From NCBI GenBank assembly GCA_934254985.1, contig CAKQMS010000002.1, positions 62,001 through 126,000 on the forward strand: a stretch of DNA of 64,000 nt, in the 5' to 3' direction. The notes below the pieces were generated by a model that saw only the letters and a program-made list of their open reading frames with translations, did no database searches and had not been told where the DNA came from. Origin of the DNA: an uncultured Prevotella sp. (GTDB taxonomy: Bacteria > Bacteroidota > Bacteroidia > Bacteroidales > Bacteroidaceae). Of this stretch, positions 1 to 8,458 are shown piece after piece. Both the position numbers and the translations under genes were made by a program. The number at the start of each line of letters is the position of its first letter. The stretch's first letter is position 1.

Positions 1-1752
1 AACCCTTATTGGGGTTACCAAAACGGTAAGAAGAGAAACTCTCGTATCGTTAACGACTTCGCACCTACAGCTTTGCTGACATGGGATTGGAAGATCAACG
101 ACGACATGAAGGTTACTACAACTCTTGCAGGTAAGTATGGTTGGTATAGCTCAACAAAGCTCAACTACAATAATTCAGACAACCCACATCCTGACTACTG
201 GAAGATGTTGCCATCAAGCTATTATGATGTATGGGGCGACAACACACAGTTCCAGACTGATCAGGCTTTGTCTGATTGGAAGATGGCTTACGAATACTTG
301 AGCTCAAGCAAGGCTAACCGCCAGATTAACTGGGATCGTCTATACCTTTCTAATAGAAATGCATCTGCTCAGGGTGCCGACGCTATGTACTATATCCAGA
401 AGCGCCACAACGACCAGAGCATGATCACTTTGTCGTCTACTCTCAATGCTCATCTCGACAAGAAGAGCAAATGGAATATTGGCTACTTGCTTTCTACAAG
501 CAACACCAAGCACTATCAGACAATGGACGACCTATTGGGTGCAACAACATTCCACAATATTAATACATACGCCATCGGTACATACGCTCCTGGTTCTAAC
601 GAGGTGCAGTACGACCTCAACAACCCTAACCGTGTTGTTGGCGAAGGCGACAAGTTTGGCTACGACTACGATATCCGCGTAAACAAGGGTTCTGTATGGA
701 CAAGCTACACTCGCAACATGAGACGTTTCAACTTCCTCGTTGCAGGACGTATCGGCGCTACTTCTATGGAGCGCAATGGTAAGATGCGCAATGGTTTGTT
801 CCCTAACAACTCATACGGCAAGAGTGGTATGGCTAACTTCTGTGAGGGTGGCGCAAAGGCTGCGATAACATACTCTGCAGGTCATGGTCACACATTCTCT
901 CTCGGTGCCGGCTATCAGTGGAATGCTCCTACAGCATCTACAGCTTTTCAGGCTGCAGAGATGAACAACGACTTCGTGAAGAACCTCAAGAATGAGCGCG
1001 TATTTAGCAGCGAGTTCGGCTATCAGTATCAGAACGCTTGGGTGCACGCCAACGTAAACGCATACTACAGCCGTCTTGACAATGTTACAGAGTGGACATG
1101 CTTCTACTTCGATGACATCAACTCGTTCTCTTATGTTTCATCTACTGGCAACACCAAGGAATACTATGGTGTTGAGGCTGGTTTGAAGTTCAAGCTCGCT
1201 TCTTACCTCGACTTGAAGTTTATCGGAACTATCAGCGAGGCTAAGTATGTTGACGACGCTAATGTTCGCTACTTGAACTCTACACAGGGTACATACAACG
1301 ACGATATTCTTCGTTGCAAGGGTATGCGCGAGAGCGGTACTCCTCTTACAGCTGCTGGTGCAGGCTTCAGCTACCACCAGGGCGGATGGTTTATCGACCT
1401 CAATGGCAACTACTACGACAGAATCTATCTCAGCTACTCTACATACTATCGTATGGATGGTCCTTTGAGCAAACTCAACCAGGAGCCTTCTGCACAGGAT
1501 AAGGGTAATGGTGGATTCATGCTCGATGGTAGCATTGGTAAGACATTGCGCTTGAAGACTGGACAGTTGAGCATCAACTTGATGGTTACCAATATCCTCA
1601 ACAACACCCGCATCTGCACAGGTGGATACGAGCAGAGCCGTTCTGACGTCACATCATCGGGCAACGCACGTTCTTACAGATTCTCTAAGAATCCTAAGAA
1701 GTACTATGCATACGGTACAAACGGCATGATTAACTTGACTTACAGATTCTAA
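1..1752 (+). CDS. TonB-dependent receptor, C-terminal part (partial)
   Basis: The reading frame is open from base 1, so the N-terminal plug and signal peptide lie outside the window. About 583 residues are visible. They are rich in alternating aromatic/polar beta-strands and end in the aromatic strand INLTYRF, as expected for an outer-membrane 22-strand barrel inserted by BAM. Near the C-terminus the pattern NLMVTNILNNTRICTGGYEQ is typical of Bacteroidota TonB-dependent receptors. The sequence does not look like a classical SusC C-terminus. Two lipoproteins follow with gaps of 13 and 75 bp, which suggests an operon of a receptor and its surface lipoproteins. The substrate cannot be told from this part. 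Confidence 0.85.
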   Translation, partial: NPYWGYQNGKKRNSRIVNDFAPTALLTWDWKINDDMKVTTTLAGKYGWYSSTKLNYNNSDNPHPDYWKMLPSSYYDVWGDNTQFQTDQALSDWKMAYEYLSSSKANRQINWDRLYLSNRNASAQGADAMYYIQKRHNDQSMITLSSTLNAHLDKKSKWNIGYLLSTSNTKHYQTMDDLLGATTFHNINTYAIGTYAPGSNEVQYDLNNPNRVVGEGDKFGYDYDIRVNKGSVWTSYTRNMRRFNFLVAGRIGATSMERNGKMRNGLFPNNSYGKSGMANFCEGGAKAAITYSAGHGHTFSLGAGYQWNAPTASTAFQAAEMNNDFVKNLKNERVFSSEFGYQYQNAWVHANVNAYYSRLDNVTEWTCFYFDDINSFSYVSSTGNTKEYYGVEAGLKFKLASYLDLKFIGTISEAKYVDDANVRYLNSTQGTYNDDILRCKGMRESGTPLTAAGAGFSYHQGGWFIDLNGNYYDRIYLSYSTYYRMDGPLSKLNQEPSAQDKGNGGFMLDGSIGKTLRLKTGQLSINLMVTNILNNTRICTGGYEQSRSDVTSSGNARSYRFSKNPKKYYAYGTNGMINLTYRF

Positions 1753-1765
1753 ACGACTCACTGAA

Positions 1766-2641
1766 ATGAAAAATATTAAATATCTATTAATGTTAGTGCT
1801 CGCATGCAGCCTGGTTACTGGTTGTATGGACGATGATTGGGACACTCCAAATGCCGAGGCACTAAATAAAGCCTATGGCAATCAAGAGATTGCTGAGACT
1901 AACGTAATCACCATCGGCAGTTTGAAGGAAAAATACGATAGCGTTATCAATGCGTCCACAAACTCTTACAAGCAGATTACTGAAGATGTACAGATTAAGG
2001 GTCGCGTAGTTGGCAACGACATCGGTGGCAACATCTACAACGAAGTGTCTATCGACGATGGCACAGGTGCTATACTCATCTGCATCTCTCAGGGAGGTTT
2101 GTTCTCTTACCTTCCTGTAGGTCAGGAAATCGTTGTTGACCTCAAGGGTCTCTACATCGGTGGCTATGGCAAGCAGGCTGAAATCGGTATGCCTTATACC
2201 AATGCAAAGGGCAACAGCTACGTAAGCCGTATGAGCCGCATATTGTGGAACAAGCACTTCAAGCTCACAGGTGTTGCTGATGCAAGCAAGGTTGTAGCTA
2301 AGGAGTTCGATGTTAGCAAACGTACAGATCCTGACTATCTCAATAACAACAATGGCAAGCTGATGACCATCAAGAACGTAGAGTTTACAAATGCTGACGG
2401 CAAGACAACCTTCGCACCAAGCGAAGAGAAGGATGCAGCAAACAGCGTAAACCGCGGTCTGTCGCAAAATGGCAAACCTTTAGCTACAAGCAGCATAGTA
2501 GTTCGTACAAGCTCGTATGCTGATTTCGCAGCTAAGCAATTGCCAACAGGTAAGCTGAACATCACAGGCGTATTCACACGCTACAGAACTACTTGGCAGA
2601 TTCTGATACGCGACGAAAGAGACATTCAGCCAGCAAAATAA
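1766..2641 (+). CDS. DUF5689-type OB-fold lipoprotein
   Basis: A 291-residue lipoprotein with the lipobox LVTGC (Cys20), so probably surface or outer-membrane anchored. Residues 45-135 have the layout of an OB-fold domain: ITEDVQIKGRVVGNDIGGNI, then ISQGGLFSYLPVGQEIVVDL. This resembles the DUF5689 domain found beside TonB receptors in Bacteroidota. A second beta-rich half follows and ends RDERDIQPAK. The gene starts 13 bp after the receptor stop, so it is very likely cotranscribed. The function is unknown. The OB-fold assignment is from pattern recognition, not a profile search. Confidence 0.75.
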   Translation: MKNIKYLLMLVLACSLVTGCMDDDWDTPNAEALNKAYGNQEIAETNVITIGSLKEKYDSVINASTNSYKQITEDVQIKGRVVGNDIGGNIYNEVSIDDGTGAILICISQGGLFSYLPVGQEIVVDLKGLYIGGYGKQAEIGMPYTNAKGNSYVSRMSRILWNKHFKLTGVADASKVVAKEFDVSKRTDPDYLNNNNGKLMTIKNVEFTNADGKTTFAPSEEKDAANSVNRGLSQNGKPLATSSIVVRTSSYADFAAKQLPTGKLNITGVFTRYRTTWQILIRDERDIQPAK

Positions 2642-2716
2642 CAACCTATATATATAATAAGGTGGAGGCTAATACCTACACCATAAACAAAAACAAAACA
2701 AAAAATATTCTATAAT

Positions 2717-4252
2717 ATGAAAAAGATAGCATTATCAATAATGGCACTTGCCATGGCGGCAGTGACATTCACAAGTTGCGAAGATGTTCCTGCTCCATAC
2801 GACTATCCAGGAACTGGTGGTGGTGGCTCTACCACTGAAGGCGTATACCTTGAGAAGAGCTTCGCTAAAGACCTTGGCGACTTCAAGTCATTTGGTACAA
2901 ACGACAACATTGCTTGGACTATTGACTACAGTAGCGCATGCATCACAGGTTACAAAGACTTTGACGGTGATGGCACTAAGTCCAATGAGGCAGGTGTAAC
3001 ATATCTCGTTAGCCCAGAGATTGACCTTACAAAGGCAAGCAAGGCTTATATCGAAATGAACCATGCTATGAAATATGAGCGTGCAGACGTAAATGCCAAC
3101 AACACTCTGCTCATCAGCAAGGACTATACCGACGACCCTACAAAGGCTACTTGGACTCCAATCGCTTATCCTACAACAGGTCTTAACGATGCTTCTACCA
3201 AGGAGTTTGTTTTTGTAACATCAGCAGCAAACATTCCTGCAGAGTTCATCGGTCAGAAGGTTAGAATCGCTTTCCGTCATACATGTACAGATAAGCAGTC
3301 TTCAACTTGGGAAATCAAGACTCTCAGCGTTAAGGAAGGTGAAGTTGAGAATGGTGGTGGCGAAGTTACCCCTACCCCAACTCCAGGTGAGGGTACAGGT
3401 GAAGGCACAGAGGCTTCTCCATACGATGTAACAAAGGCTTTGGCTATCATCGCTTCAGGTAGCGCATCTGAAAATGATGTTTACGTTAGCGGTATCATCT
3501 CAACAGTATCAGAAATTGAAACAAGTAACTTCGGTAACGCTACTTACAACATCTCTGTTGATGGTACAACAAATTCTGAGCTTATCATTTTCCGTGGTTA
3601 CTACCTCGGTGGTGCTAAGTTTACAGCTACTGACCAGCTAAAGGTTGGCGACAAGGTTGTTGTTTGCGGTAAGCTCATCAAGTTCTACGAGAAGTCTGAA
3701 ATGGCTCAGGGCAACAAGCTTATATCTCTCAACGGCAAGAAGGCTGAAACTGGTGGTAGCACAACTCCTGGTGGCGAAGAAAAACCAGGCGGTGGCGAAA
3801 CTGGTGGTGAAGAGAAACCAGGTGGTGGCGCTGTTGAAGGCAACACTTTGACAGTAGAAGCTTCTGCTATGGGTATTGAGAACGGAACTGCTATGCCTAC
3901 TATCACTTTAACAGACGGAACAAAATTGACTTTCGATGGTGGTGGTAATCAAAATGCTCCTAAATACTATAATGCAGGAAAGAATATCCGTATGTATCCT
4001 AAGAATAGTATGACAATAACTGCAACAAAGAATATCGAAAAGGTAGAATTTGTTGTTGATGTATACTCTGGTGTTACATACAATGCTTCTGGCGATGTTT
4101 CTGCAGAGCCTGGTAAGGTTGAGATACAGGATACTAACATCATAATTTCTGGTATCTCAGGCAAATCTACCAAGTTCACAAACACCAGCACCACAACAGG
4201 AGCTGCATCGCAGGTAAGAATAAAGACTATCAAGATTACATACGCAAAGTAA
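2717..4252 (+). CDS. Multidomain lipoprotein (choice-of-anchor-J-like, OB-fold/DUF6359-like, C-terminal beta domain)
   Basis: A 511-residue lipoprotein with Cys21 in FTSCED. Residues about 45-205 look like a jelly-roll (SPEIDLTKASKAYIEMNHAM, IRIAFRHT-type strands) of the choice-of-anchor J kind. Residues about 230-345 begin ASPYDVTKAL and continue VYVSGIISTVSEIE and LKVGDKVVVCGKLIKF, the pattern of a YhcR/DUF6359-like OB-fold. A Gly/Glu/Pro linker at about 345-371 with PGGEEKPGGG repeats leads to a C-terminal beta domain. It follows the DUF5689 gene by 75 bp and a rho-independent terminator follows it, so it closes the receptor operon. Its role is unknown; a surface binding protein for the receptor's substrate is an inference. 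Confidence 0.7.
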   Translation: MKKIALSIMALAMAAVTFTSCEDVPAPYDYPGTGGGGSTTEGVYLEKSFAKDLGDFKSFGTNDNIAWTIDYSSACITGYKDFDGDGTKSNEAGVTYLVSPEIDLTKASKAYIEMNHAMKYERADVNANNTLLISKDYTDDPTKATWTPIAYPTTGLNDASTKEFVFVTSAANIPAEFIGQKVRIAFRHTCTDKQSSTWEIKTLSVKEGEVENGGGEVTPTPTPGEGTGEGTEASPYDVTKALAIIASGSASENDVYVSGIISTVSEIETSNFGNATYNISVDGTTNSELIIFRGYYLGGAKFTATDQLKVGDKVVVCGKLIKFYEKSEMAQGNKLISLNGKKAETGGSTTPGGEEKPGGGETGGEEKPGGGAVEGNTLTVEASAMGIENGTAMPTITLTDGTKLTFDGGGNQNAPKYYNAGKNIRMYPKNSMTITATKNIEKVEFVVDVYSGVTYNASGDVSAEPGKVEIQDTNIIISGISGKSTKFTNTSTTTGAASQVRIKTIKITYAK

Positions 4253-4274
4253 TCTTATAGACAATACATCCATC

Positions 4275-4306
4275 AAGAGGGGCTCACCAGAGTCCCTCTT
4301 TTTTAT
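4275..4306 (+). terminator. Rho-independent terminator of the TonB-receptor operon
   Basis: An 11 bp stem (AAGAGGGGCTC with GAGTCCCTCTT, one G-U pair) has a 4-base loop and is followed by TTTTTT. It lies 22 bp after the stop of the preceding lipoprotein. Confidence 0.85.
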
Positions 4307-4334
4307 TGATATAAATACAAAAAAGTCATAATTG

Positions 4335-4367
4335 TTTGGTAGAAAGGAAAATTCTTACTACCTTTGC
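4335..4367 (+). promoter_or_regulatory. Bacteroidota-type promoter for rpmE2
   Basis: TTTG at 4335-4338 and TACCTTTGC at 4359-4367 are separated by 20 bp, a textbook match to the TTTG / TAnnTTTG promoter of Bacteroidota. The ATG of the L31 gene follows 55 bp later. Confidence 0.8.
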
Positions 4368-4422
4368 AACCCAAAGCGCATAATAGAGAAAATTATTAAT
4401 AACAATTCAATATTAAACAGAA

Positions 4423-4674
4423 ATGAAAAAAGGTATTCATCCAGAAAACTATCGCCCCGTCGTATTTAAGGATATGTCCAACGGCGATATGTTCCTTACA
4501 AAGTCTACATGCAAGACTACAGAGACAGTAGAATTTGAAGGCGAAACTTACCCAGTAGTTAAAGTCGAAATCTCAAGCACATCTCACCCATTCTATACAG
4601 GTAAGAGCAAGCTTGTTGATACTGCCGGTCGTGTTGATCGCTTCATGAGCCGTTACGGTAAGTTGAACAAGTAA
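4423..4674 (+). CDS. rpmE2: 50S ribosomal protein L31 type B
   Basis: An 83-residue protein with the L31 signature: the [20 protein letters not shown] start, [11 protein letters not shown] in the middle and [10 protein letters not shown] near the end. It belongs to the type B (zinc-independent, C-minus) form: the CxxC zinc ligands of type A L31 are missing and only one Cys is present. L31 sits in the central protuberance of the large subunit and bridges to the 30S head. It is monocistronic, with its own promoter and a strong terminator. Confidence 0.95.
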   Translation: MKKGIHPENYRPVVFKDMSNGDMFLTKSTCKTTETVEFEGETYPVVKVEISSTSHPFYTGKSKLVDTAGRVDRFMSRYGKLNK

Positions 4675-4714
4675 GACAGATATCTTTTCACAAGATACAT
4701 ACGATTTTATAAGG

Positions 4715-4760
4715 GTGCGGTCGAAGGTAGTTGCATATACGCTTCGGTCGCACTTTTTGT
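4715..4760 (+). terminator. Terminator after rpmE2
   Basis: A 12 bp stem pairs 4715-4726 (GTGCGGTCGAAG) with 4742-4753 (CTTCGGTCGCAC), with two G-U pairs. It is followed directly by TTTTTGTTTT. Confidence 0.9.
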
Positions 4761-4865
4761 TTTCTCTTTATTTATATTCTTAATCCTTTAGAAGATTCAT
4801 TCACCCCACCCCATTTATTCACCCCGCCTTATTTATCCTGACAAAAATATTAATCACCCTTAATC

Positions 4866-5789
4866 ATGCTAAAGAAATCTCTATTATATATTTTTGCAGC
4901 TATGACATTAGTTGCATGCTCAAGCGATGATAATGAAGATAGCTTTTCCACCAACGCTAATGCCAACTCTACAAAGCAATGCGCTGAATATGGAGGCTTG
5001 GAGTTTCCTCGCTTGAATAGCGATACAAAGAACAATGTGGTGCTTGTTCACAAGAGCAATGGTATACTCAACTATTGCGTAGAGTGGGACATGCAGAAGA
5101 AGTCGCAACGCTGGTCGTGCTACAAGATGTACAAGAGCATCATGGCATCAAATGTAGACCGATTCGATGTAAAATATAATAATCCAAACCCCAATAAATA
5201 TAAATATCAATATCCTTTGGATCCTATCTTGGGCACAAAATATCCATGGTCTGTAGGCAATGGCGATGGCTACTATCGCTCAGGCTATGATCATGGCCAT
5301 ATCTGTCCTTCGGCAGATAGATTGATGAGCTTTGAGCAAAACTATCAGACTTTCTATCTCACCAACATGCAACCACAAACAAATGGTTTCAATGCTAAAG
5401 TATGGGCTAATATGGAGAAAAAGGTGCGCGATTGGGCAAAGAGCAACAACTACAAATTCTGCGATACCATGTATGTATGCAAGGGTGGAACCATCGATAA
5501 TAAGAGCCAGATTGCAGGAACTATAAACGGTCATATCATCCCTAAATATTTCTTTATGGCAATTCTTATCAGCAAGAAGCAATCAAGTGGCAACGTGAAA
5601 TATGATGCCATGGCTTTCTGGATAGAGCATAAGAATTGTACCGACAATAACAACGCATTGAAGAAATATGTCATCACTATCGACGAATTGGAAAAGAAGA
5701 CTGGCATCGACTTCTTCTGCAACTTGCCTGACGGTATAGAGAAGGAAGTTGAATCAACTGTCAACATGAAGCTTTGGAGATTTAACTAA
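4866..5789 (+). CDS. DNA/RNA non-specific endonuclease family lipoprotein (NucA type)
   Basis: A 307-residue lipoprotein with Cys18 in LVACSS. It carries the beta-beta-alpha-metal nuclease core. The DRGH motif appears here as DHGH (142-145), with His145 the expected general base. TNMQPQTNGFN (166-176) supplies the metal-binding Asn region. The fold then continues through the usual ALxxVKGGT- and PKYFF-like strands. Replacement of Arg by His at the second position of the motif is a variation within the family. The protein is probably exported and outer-membrane anchored, where it could degrade extracellular nucleic acid. It is transcribed alone and ends at a strong hairpin. Confidence 0.88.
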   Translation: MLKKSLLYIFAAMTLVACSSDDNEDSFSTNANANSTKQCAEYGGLEFPRLNSDTKNNVVLVHKSNGILNYCVEWDMQKKSQRWSCYKMYKSIMASNVDRFDVKYNNPNPNKYKYQYPLDPILGTKYPWSVGNGDGYYRSGYDHGHICPSADRLMSFEQNYQTFYLTNMQPQTNGFNAKVWANMEKKVRDWAKSNNYKFCDTMYVCKGGTIDNKSQIAGTINGHIIPKYFFMAILISKKQSSGNVKYDAMAFWIEHKNCTDNNNALKKYVITIDELEKKTGIDFFCNLPDGIEKEVESTVNMKLWRFN

Positions 5790-5840
5790 TAGTCACAAAA
5801 CATCTCCCCAAAGAGAGAGAAATTATAAGTATAAAATATT

Positions 5841-5880
5841 AGCCGTAATGCTTAAACGACATAAGCATTACGGCTATTTT
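5841..5880. terminator. Strong, probably bidirectional terminator
   Basis: A perfect 14 bp stem pairs AGCCGTAATGCTTA (5841-5854) with TAAGCATTACGGCT (5862-5875) around a 7-base loop, followed by ATTTTATT. It lies 52 bp after the nuclease stop, between convergent genes. Confidence 0.88.
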
Positions 5881-5899
5881 ATTGTGTGCATTTTTGCAA

Positions 5900-6012
5900 T
5901 TAGTTTCGTTGTCAGTACCAGCTAAGTAACACTCCAGTACCAGTTAGGTGAAACTCCAGTACCAGCTAAGTGAAACTCCAGTACCAGTTAAGCGGTACTA
6001 AAAACGGTACTG
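5900..6012 (+). repeat. 22-bp-period repeat element, copy A
   Basis: Four consecutive 22 bp units start at 5911, 5933, 5955 and 5977. Each has the core CAGTACCAG(C/T)TA(A/G)G. They are flanked by TTAGTTTCGTTGTCAGTACC on the left and AAGCGGTACTAAAAACGGTA on the right. The same element, with the same end sequences and four units, occurs in the opposite orientation at 40943-41056. It lies between convergent genes and contains no ORF. Confidence 0.85.
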
Positions 6013-6032
6013 AGAGGCTTTTTCAAAGCAGC

Positions 6033-6587
6033 CTATTTCTTGATTATTCTTACAGGCTTTACTTCATTTTTCTCTGTGCTGCGAGTAGCTTCGTCTACAC
6101 TTCCACTCTTTGCGTAGCCATAGCCAAAGCCGTAGTCATAGTCATACCAATTAGGCGAAGAGGTGTGGCGCAAGCGGAAGTTCACTCTCTGGTCACCATA
6201 ATAGATAGTACCTACGAAGTAGTTGTCGCTAAGATGATAGTCGTAGATTTGAACTCTCGTTCCTTCTTCTATCAAATATACGTCGATAACGCCATTATTA
6301 ACTTGCCAATCAATATGATTAGCAATATAGCTTCCCCAAGGACCATTATTATAGTGGTCTACCCAATATCCTGTACCTGAGGAATAGCGGTAAGGATCGC
6401 GCGAGAAGCAGAGTTCTGAATAGGTGGCATCATACACTCTGCCATCGTATTCCATGCTAACATACATGTTTCCACTCCATGTGCCTTCCAATGTATATGC
6501 TATTTCAGCATCCTCATCACACGATGTGAATGTCGTTGCCATCAATGCCATGAAAGCCATTGCCAATATAGATGTAAACTTCTTCAT
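6033..6587 (-). CDS. Small lipoprotein of unknown function
   Basis: A 184-residue lipoprotein with Cys23 in TFTSCDED. The body is rich in Tyr, Trp, Gly and Asp with alternating strands (EGTWSGNMYVSMEYDGRVYD, WQVNNGVIDVYLIEEGTRVQ), which suggests a small lipocalin-like or immunoglobulin-like beta fold. The C-terminus is basic and looks disordered. I do not recognise a family. A -7 box lies about 40 bp upstream. It is monocistronic and convergent with the nuclease gene. Confidence 0.75.
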   Translation of the reverse strand: MKKFTSILAMAFMALMATTFTSCDEDAEIAYTLEGTWSGNMYVSMEYDGRVYDATYSELCFSRDPYRYSSGTGYWVDHYNNGPWGSYIANHIDWQVNNGVIDVYLIEEGTRVQIYDYHLSDNYFVGTIYYGDQRVNFRLRHTSSPNWYDYDYGFGYGYAKSGSVDEATRSTEKNEVKPVRIIKK

Positions 6588-6627
6588 AATCTTACTGTTT
6601 AAATTGGTTGTTTATTTATTTTCTACT

Positions 6628-6636
6628 GCAAAGATA
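6628..6636 (-). promoter_or_regulatory. -7 box for the 6033-6587 lipoprotein gene
   Basis: On the minus strand the sequence reads TATCTTTGC, a full match to TAnnTTTGC, 41 bp before the start codon. No clear -33 TTTG was seen. Confidence 0.65.
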
Positions 6637-6740
6637 GGTTTATATTTTCATTCTGCCAATAGTAAAACTCATATTCATCGGTATGTTTTCCCTATAGTGT
6701 AGGGAAAAATCCCTAAAATTAGTATAATATTCGCGTTGTG

Positions 6741-6774
6741 TTGCTTGGATTACAATTAATTTTGGTATTTTTGC
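6741..6774 (+). promoter_or_regulatory. Promoter for the glutathione peroxidase-trxB unit
   Basis: TATTTTTGC at 6766-6774 matches TAnnTTTGC. TTG-containing sequence at 6741-6747 sits at about -33 distance. It lies 36 bp before the ATG of the peroxidase gene. Confidence 0.7.
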
Positions 6775-6810
6775 ATAGCAAATAAAATAAAACATAACAT
6801 ACAAACAAAG

Positions 6811-7365
6811 ATGAGAACAGTTTACGAATTCTCTGTCAAGGACAGAAAAGGTAAAAACGTATCACTCAAAGAGTATTCAAACGAAGTACTCCTTATAGTC
6901 AACACAGCAACACAATGCGGATTCACACCTCAGTATGAAGATTTAGAAAAGCTCTACGAGAAATATCATCAGCAAGGTTTTGAAATCCTCGATTTCCCAT
7001 GCAACCAGTTTGGTAGCCAAGCTCCTGGTACTGACGAGTCTATACACAACTTCTGTAAGCTCAACTATGGTACAGAGTTTTCGCGTTTCAAGAAAATCAA
7101 GGTTAATGGCGACGATGCTGACCCATTGTTCAAGTTCTTGAAAGAATGCAAGGGGTTCGCTGGTTGGGACGAGAGTCATCCTCTATATCCTGTATTGGAC
7201 AAGATGCTCTCAGAGCAGGATCCTAACTACAAGGAGAGCGCTGATATAAAATGGAATTTCACTAAGTTCCTTACCAACAAGCGCGGACAGGTGGTAGCTC
7301 GCTTCGAGCCTACAGAGCCTATTGCCAACATAGCAGCTAAGATTGAAGAACTGCTACAGGCATAA
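6811..7365 (+). CDS. Glutathione peroxidase family protein (cysteine form)
   Basis: A 184-residue thioredoxin-fold peroxidase that reduces hydrogen peroxide or organic hydroperoxides. The active-site motif is NTATQCGFTPQY, with Cys36 in place of selenocysteine. FPCNQFG (62-68) supplies the Gln of the catalytic set and a WNFTKFL motif near residue 153 supplies the Trp/Asn. Bacterial Cys-type enzymes of this family usually take electrons from thioredoxin rather than glutathione. That fits the thioredoxin reductase gene located 46 bp downstream, apparently in the same transcript. Length is normal for the family. Confidence 0.93.
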   Translation: MRTVYEFSVKDRKGKNVSLKEYSNEVLLIVNTATQCGFTPQYEDLEKLYEKYHQQGFEILDFPCNQFGSQAPGTDESIHNFCKLNYGTEFSRFKKIKVNGDDADPLFKFLKECKGFAGWDESHPLYPVLDKMLSEQDPNYKESADIKWNFTKFLTNKRGQVVARFEPTEPIANIAAKIEELLQA

Positions 7366-7411
7366 AGGGCGACAAAGAGAGCAAGATTAATCACTCATTA
7401 GATAGATATAT

Positions 7412-8344
7412 ATGGAAAAGACTAAATGCCTTATCATCGGTAGCGGTCCTGCCGGATATACCGCAGCTATTTATGCAGGACGAGCTAACCTCAGCCCTGT
7501 GCTCTATTGCGGACTACAGACTGGCGGACAGCTCACTCAAACTACTGAAGTTGAAAACTTCCCTGGCTATCCACAGGGTGTAGACGGAAACCAGATGATG
7601 ATGGATATCCGCGAACAGGCAGAGCGCTTCGGTGCCGACCTCCGCGATGGTATCATCACAAAGGTGGATTTCGGACAGCGTCCTTTCATCGTTACCATTG
7701 AGGATGGTACAGAGATTGCTGCCGACACCGTAATCATCGCTACTGGTGCATCAGCAAAATATCTCGGTCTTGACGACGAGAAGAAATACAACGGACAGGG
7801 CGTTAGCGCATGTGCTACTTGCGACGGTTTCTTCTATCGCAAGAAGACTGTTGCTGTGGTTGGTGGTGGCGACACCGCATGCGAAGAAGCATCATACCTC
7901 GCAGGTCTTTGCAAGAAGGTTTACATGATAGTTCGCAAGCCTTATCTCCGTGCTTCTGACGTGATGAAGAAGCGTGTGGAAGAGAACGAGAAGATAGAGA
8001 TTCTCTATGAGCACAACACTCTCGGTCTTTATGGCGAGAATGGTGTAGAGGGAGCTCACCTCGTAAAGCGCAAGGGCGAAGCTGACGAAGAGCGCTACGA
8101 TTTACCTATCGATGGTTTCTTCCTCGCTATCGGTCATAAGCCTAATACTGATGTATTCAAGCCTTGGCTCGACCTCGACGAGATTGGCTATATCAAGACT
8201 ATCAATGGCACTCCACGCACCAATATCGAGGGTGTGTTTGCTGCTGGCGACTGCGCTGACCCTACATATCGTCAGGCTATCGTTGCTGCAGGCTCTGGAT
8301 GCAAGGCTGCTCTTGAAGCAGAGAGATATCTTGCTGCATTGTAA
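7412..8344 (+). CDS. trxB: Thioredoxin-disulfide reductase
   Basis: A 310-residue flavoenzyme that transfers electrons from NADPH through FAD to thioredoxin. Visible motifs are the FAD-binding GSGPAG (10-15), the redox pair CATC (134-137) in SACATCDGF, the NADPH-binding GGGDTA (151-156), and the second FAD segment GVFAAGDC near the C-terminus. Length is typical. It is probably cotranscribed with the peroxidase gene upstream, so the two form a peroxide-detoxification pair. A 24 bp perfect inverted repeat terminates it. Confidence 0.96.
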   Translation: MEKTKCLIIGSGPAGYTAAIYAGRANLSPVLYCGLQTGGQLTQTTEVENFPGYPQGVDGNQMMMDIREQAERFGADLRDGIITKVDFGQRPFIVTIEDGTEIAADTVIIATGASAKYLGLDDEKKYNGQGVSACATCDGFFYRKKTVAVVGGGDTACEEASYLAGLCKKVYMIVRKPYLRASDVMKKRVEENEKIEILYEHNTLGLYGENGVEGAHLVKRKGEADEERYDLPIDGFFLAIGHKPNTDVFKPWLDLDEIGYIKTINGTPRTNIEGVFAAGDCADPTYRQAIVAAGSGCKAALEAERYLAAL

Positions 8345-8389
8345 TTATAGGCATTATGTGGCTTGCTAAAAGGCAGGCATACAGCATAC

Positions 8390-8437
8390 AAAAAGAAGGA
8401 ATATTTCATCAACGTTGATGAAATATTCCTTCTTTTT
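8390..8437. terminator. 24-bp perfect inverted repeat, bidirectional terminator
   Basis: The arms 8390-8413 and 8414-8437 are perfect reverse complements with essentially no spacer (centre AACGTT). One end is A-rich and the other T-rich, so the hairpin can terminate both trxB and the convergent symporter gene. Confidence 0.88.
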
Positions 8438-8458
8438 ATTTTTATCTATTTCCTATTT

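Noticed and set aside
5970..6702. Plus-strand open frames over the 6033-6587 lipoprotein
   Set aside because: They are antisense to a gene with a clear lipoprotein signal and promoter. The first also begins inside the 22-bp repeat.
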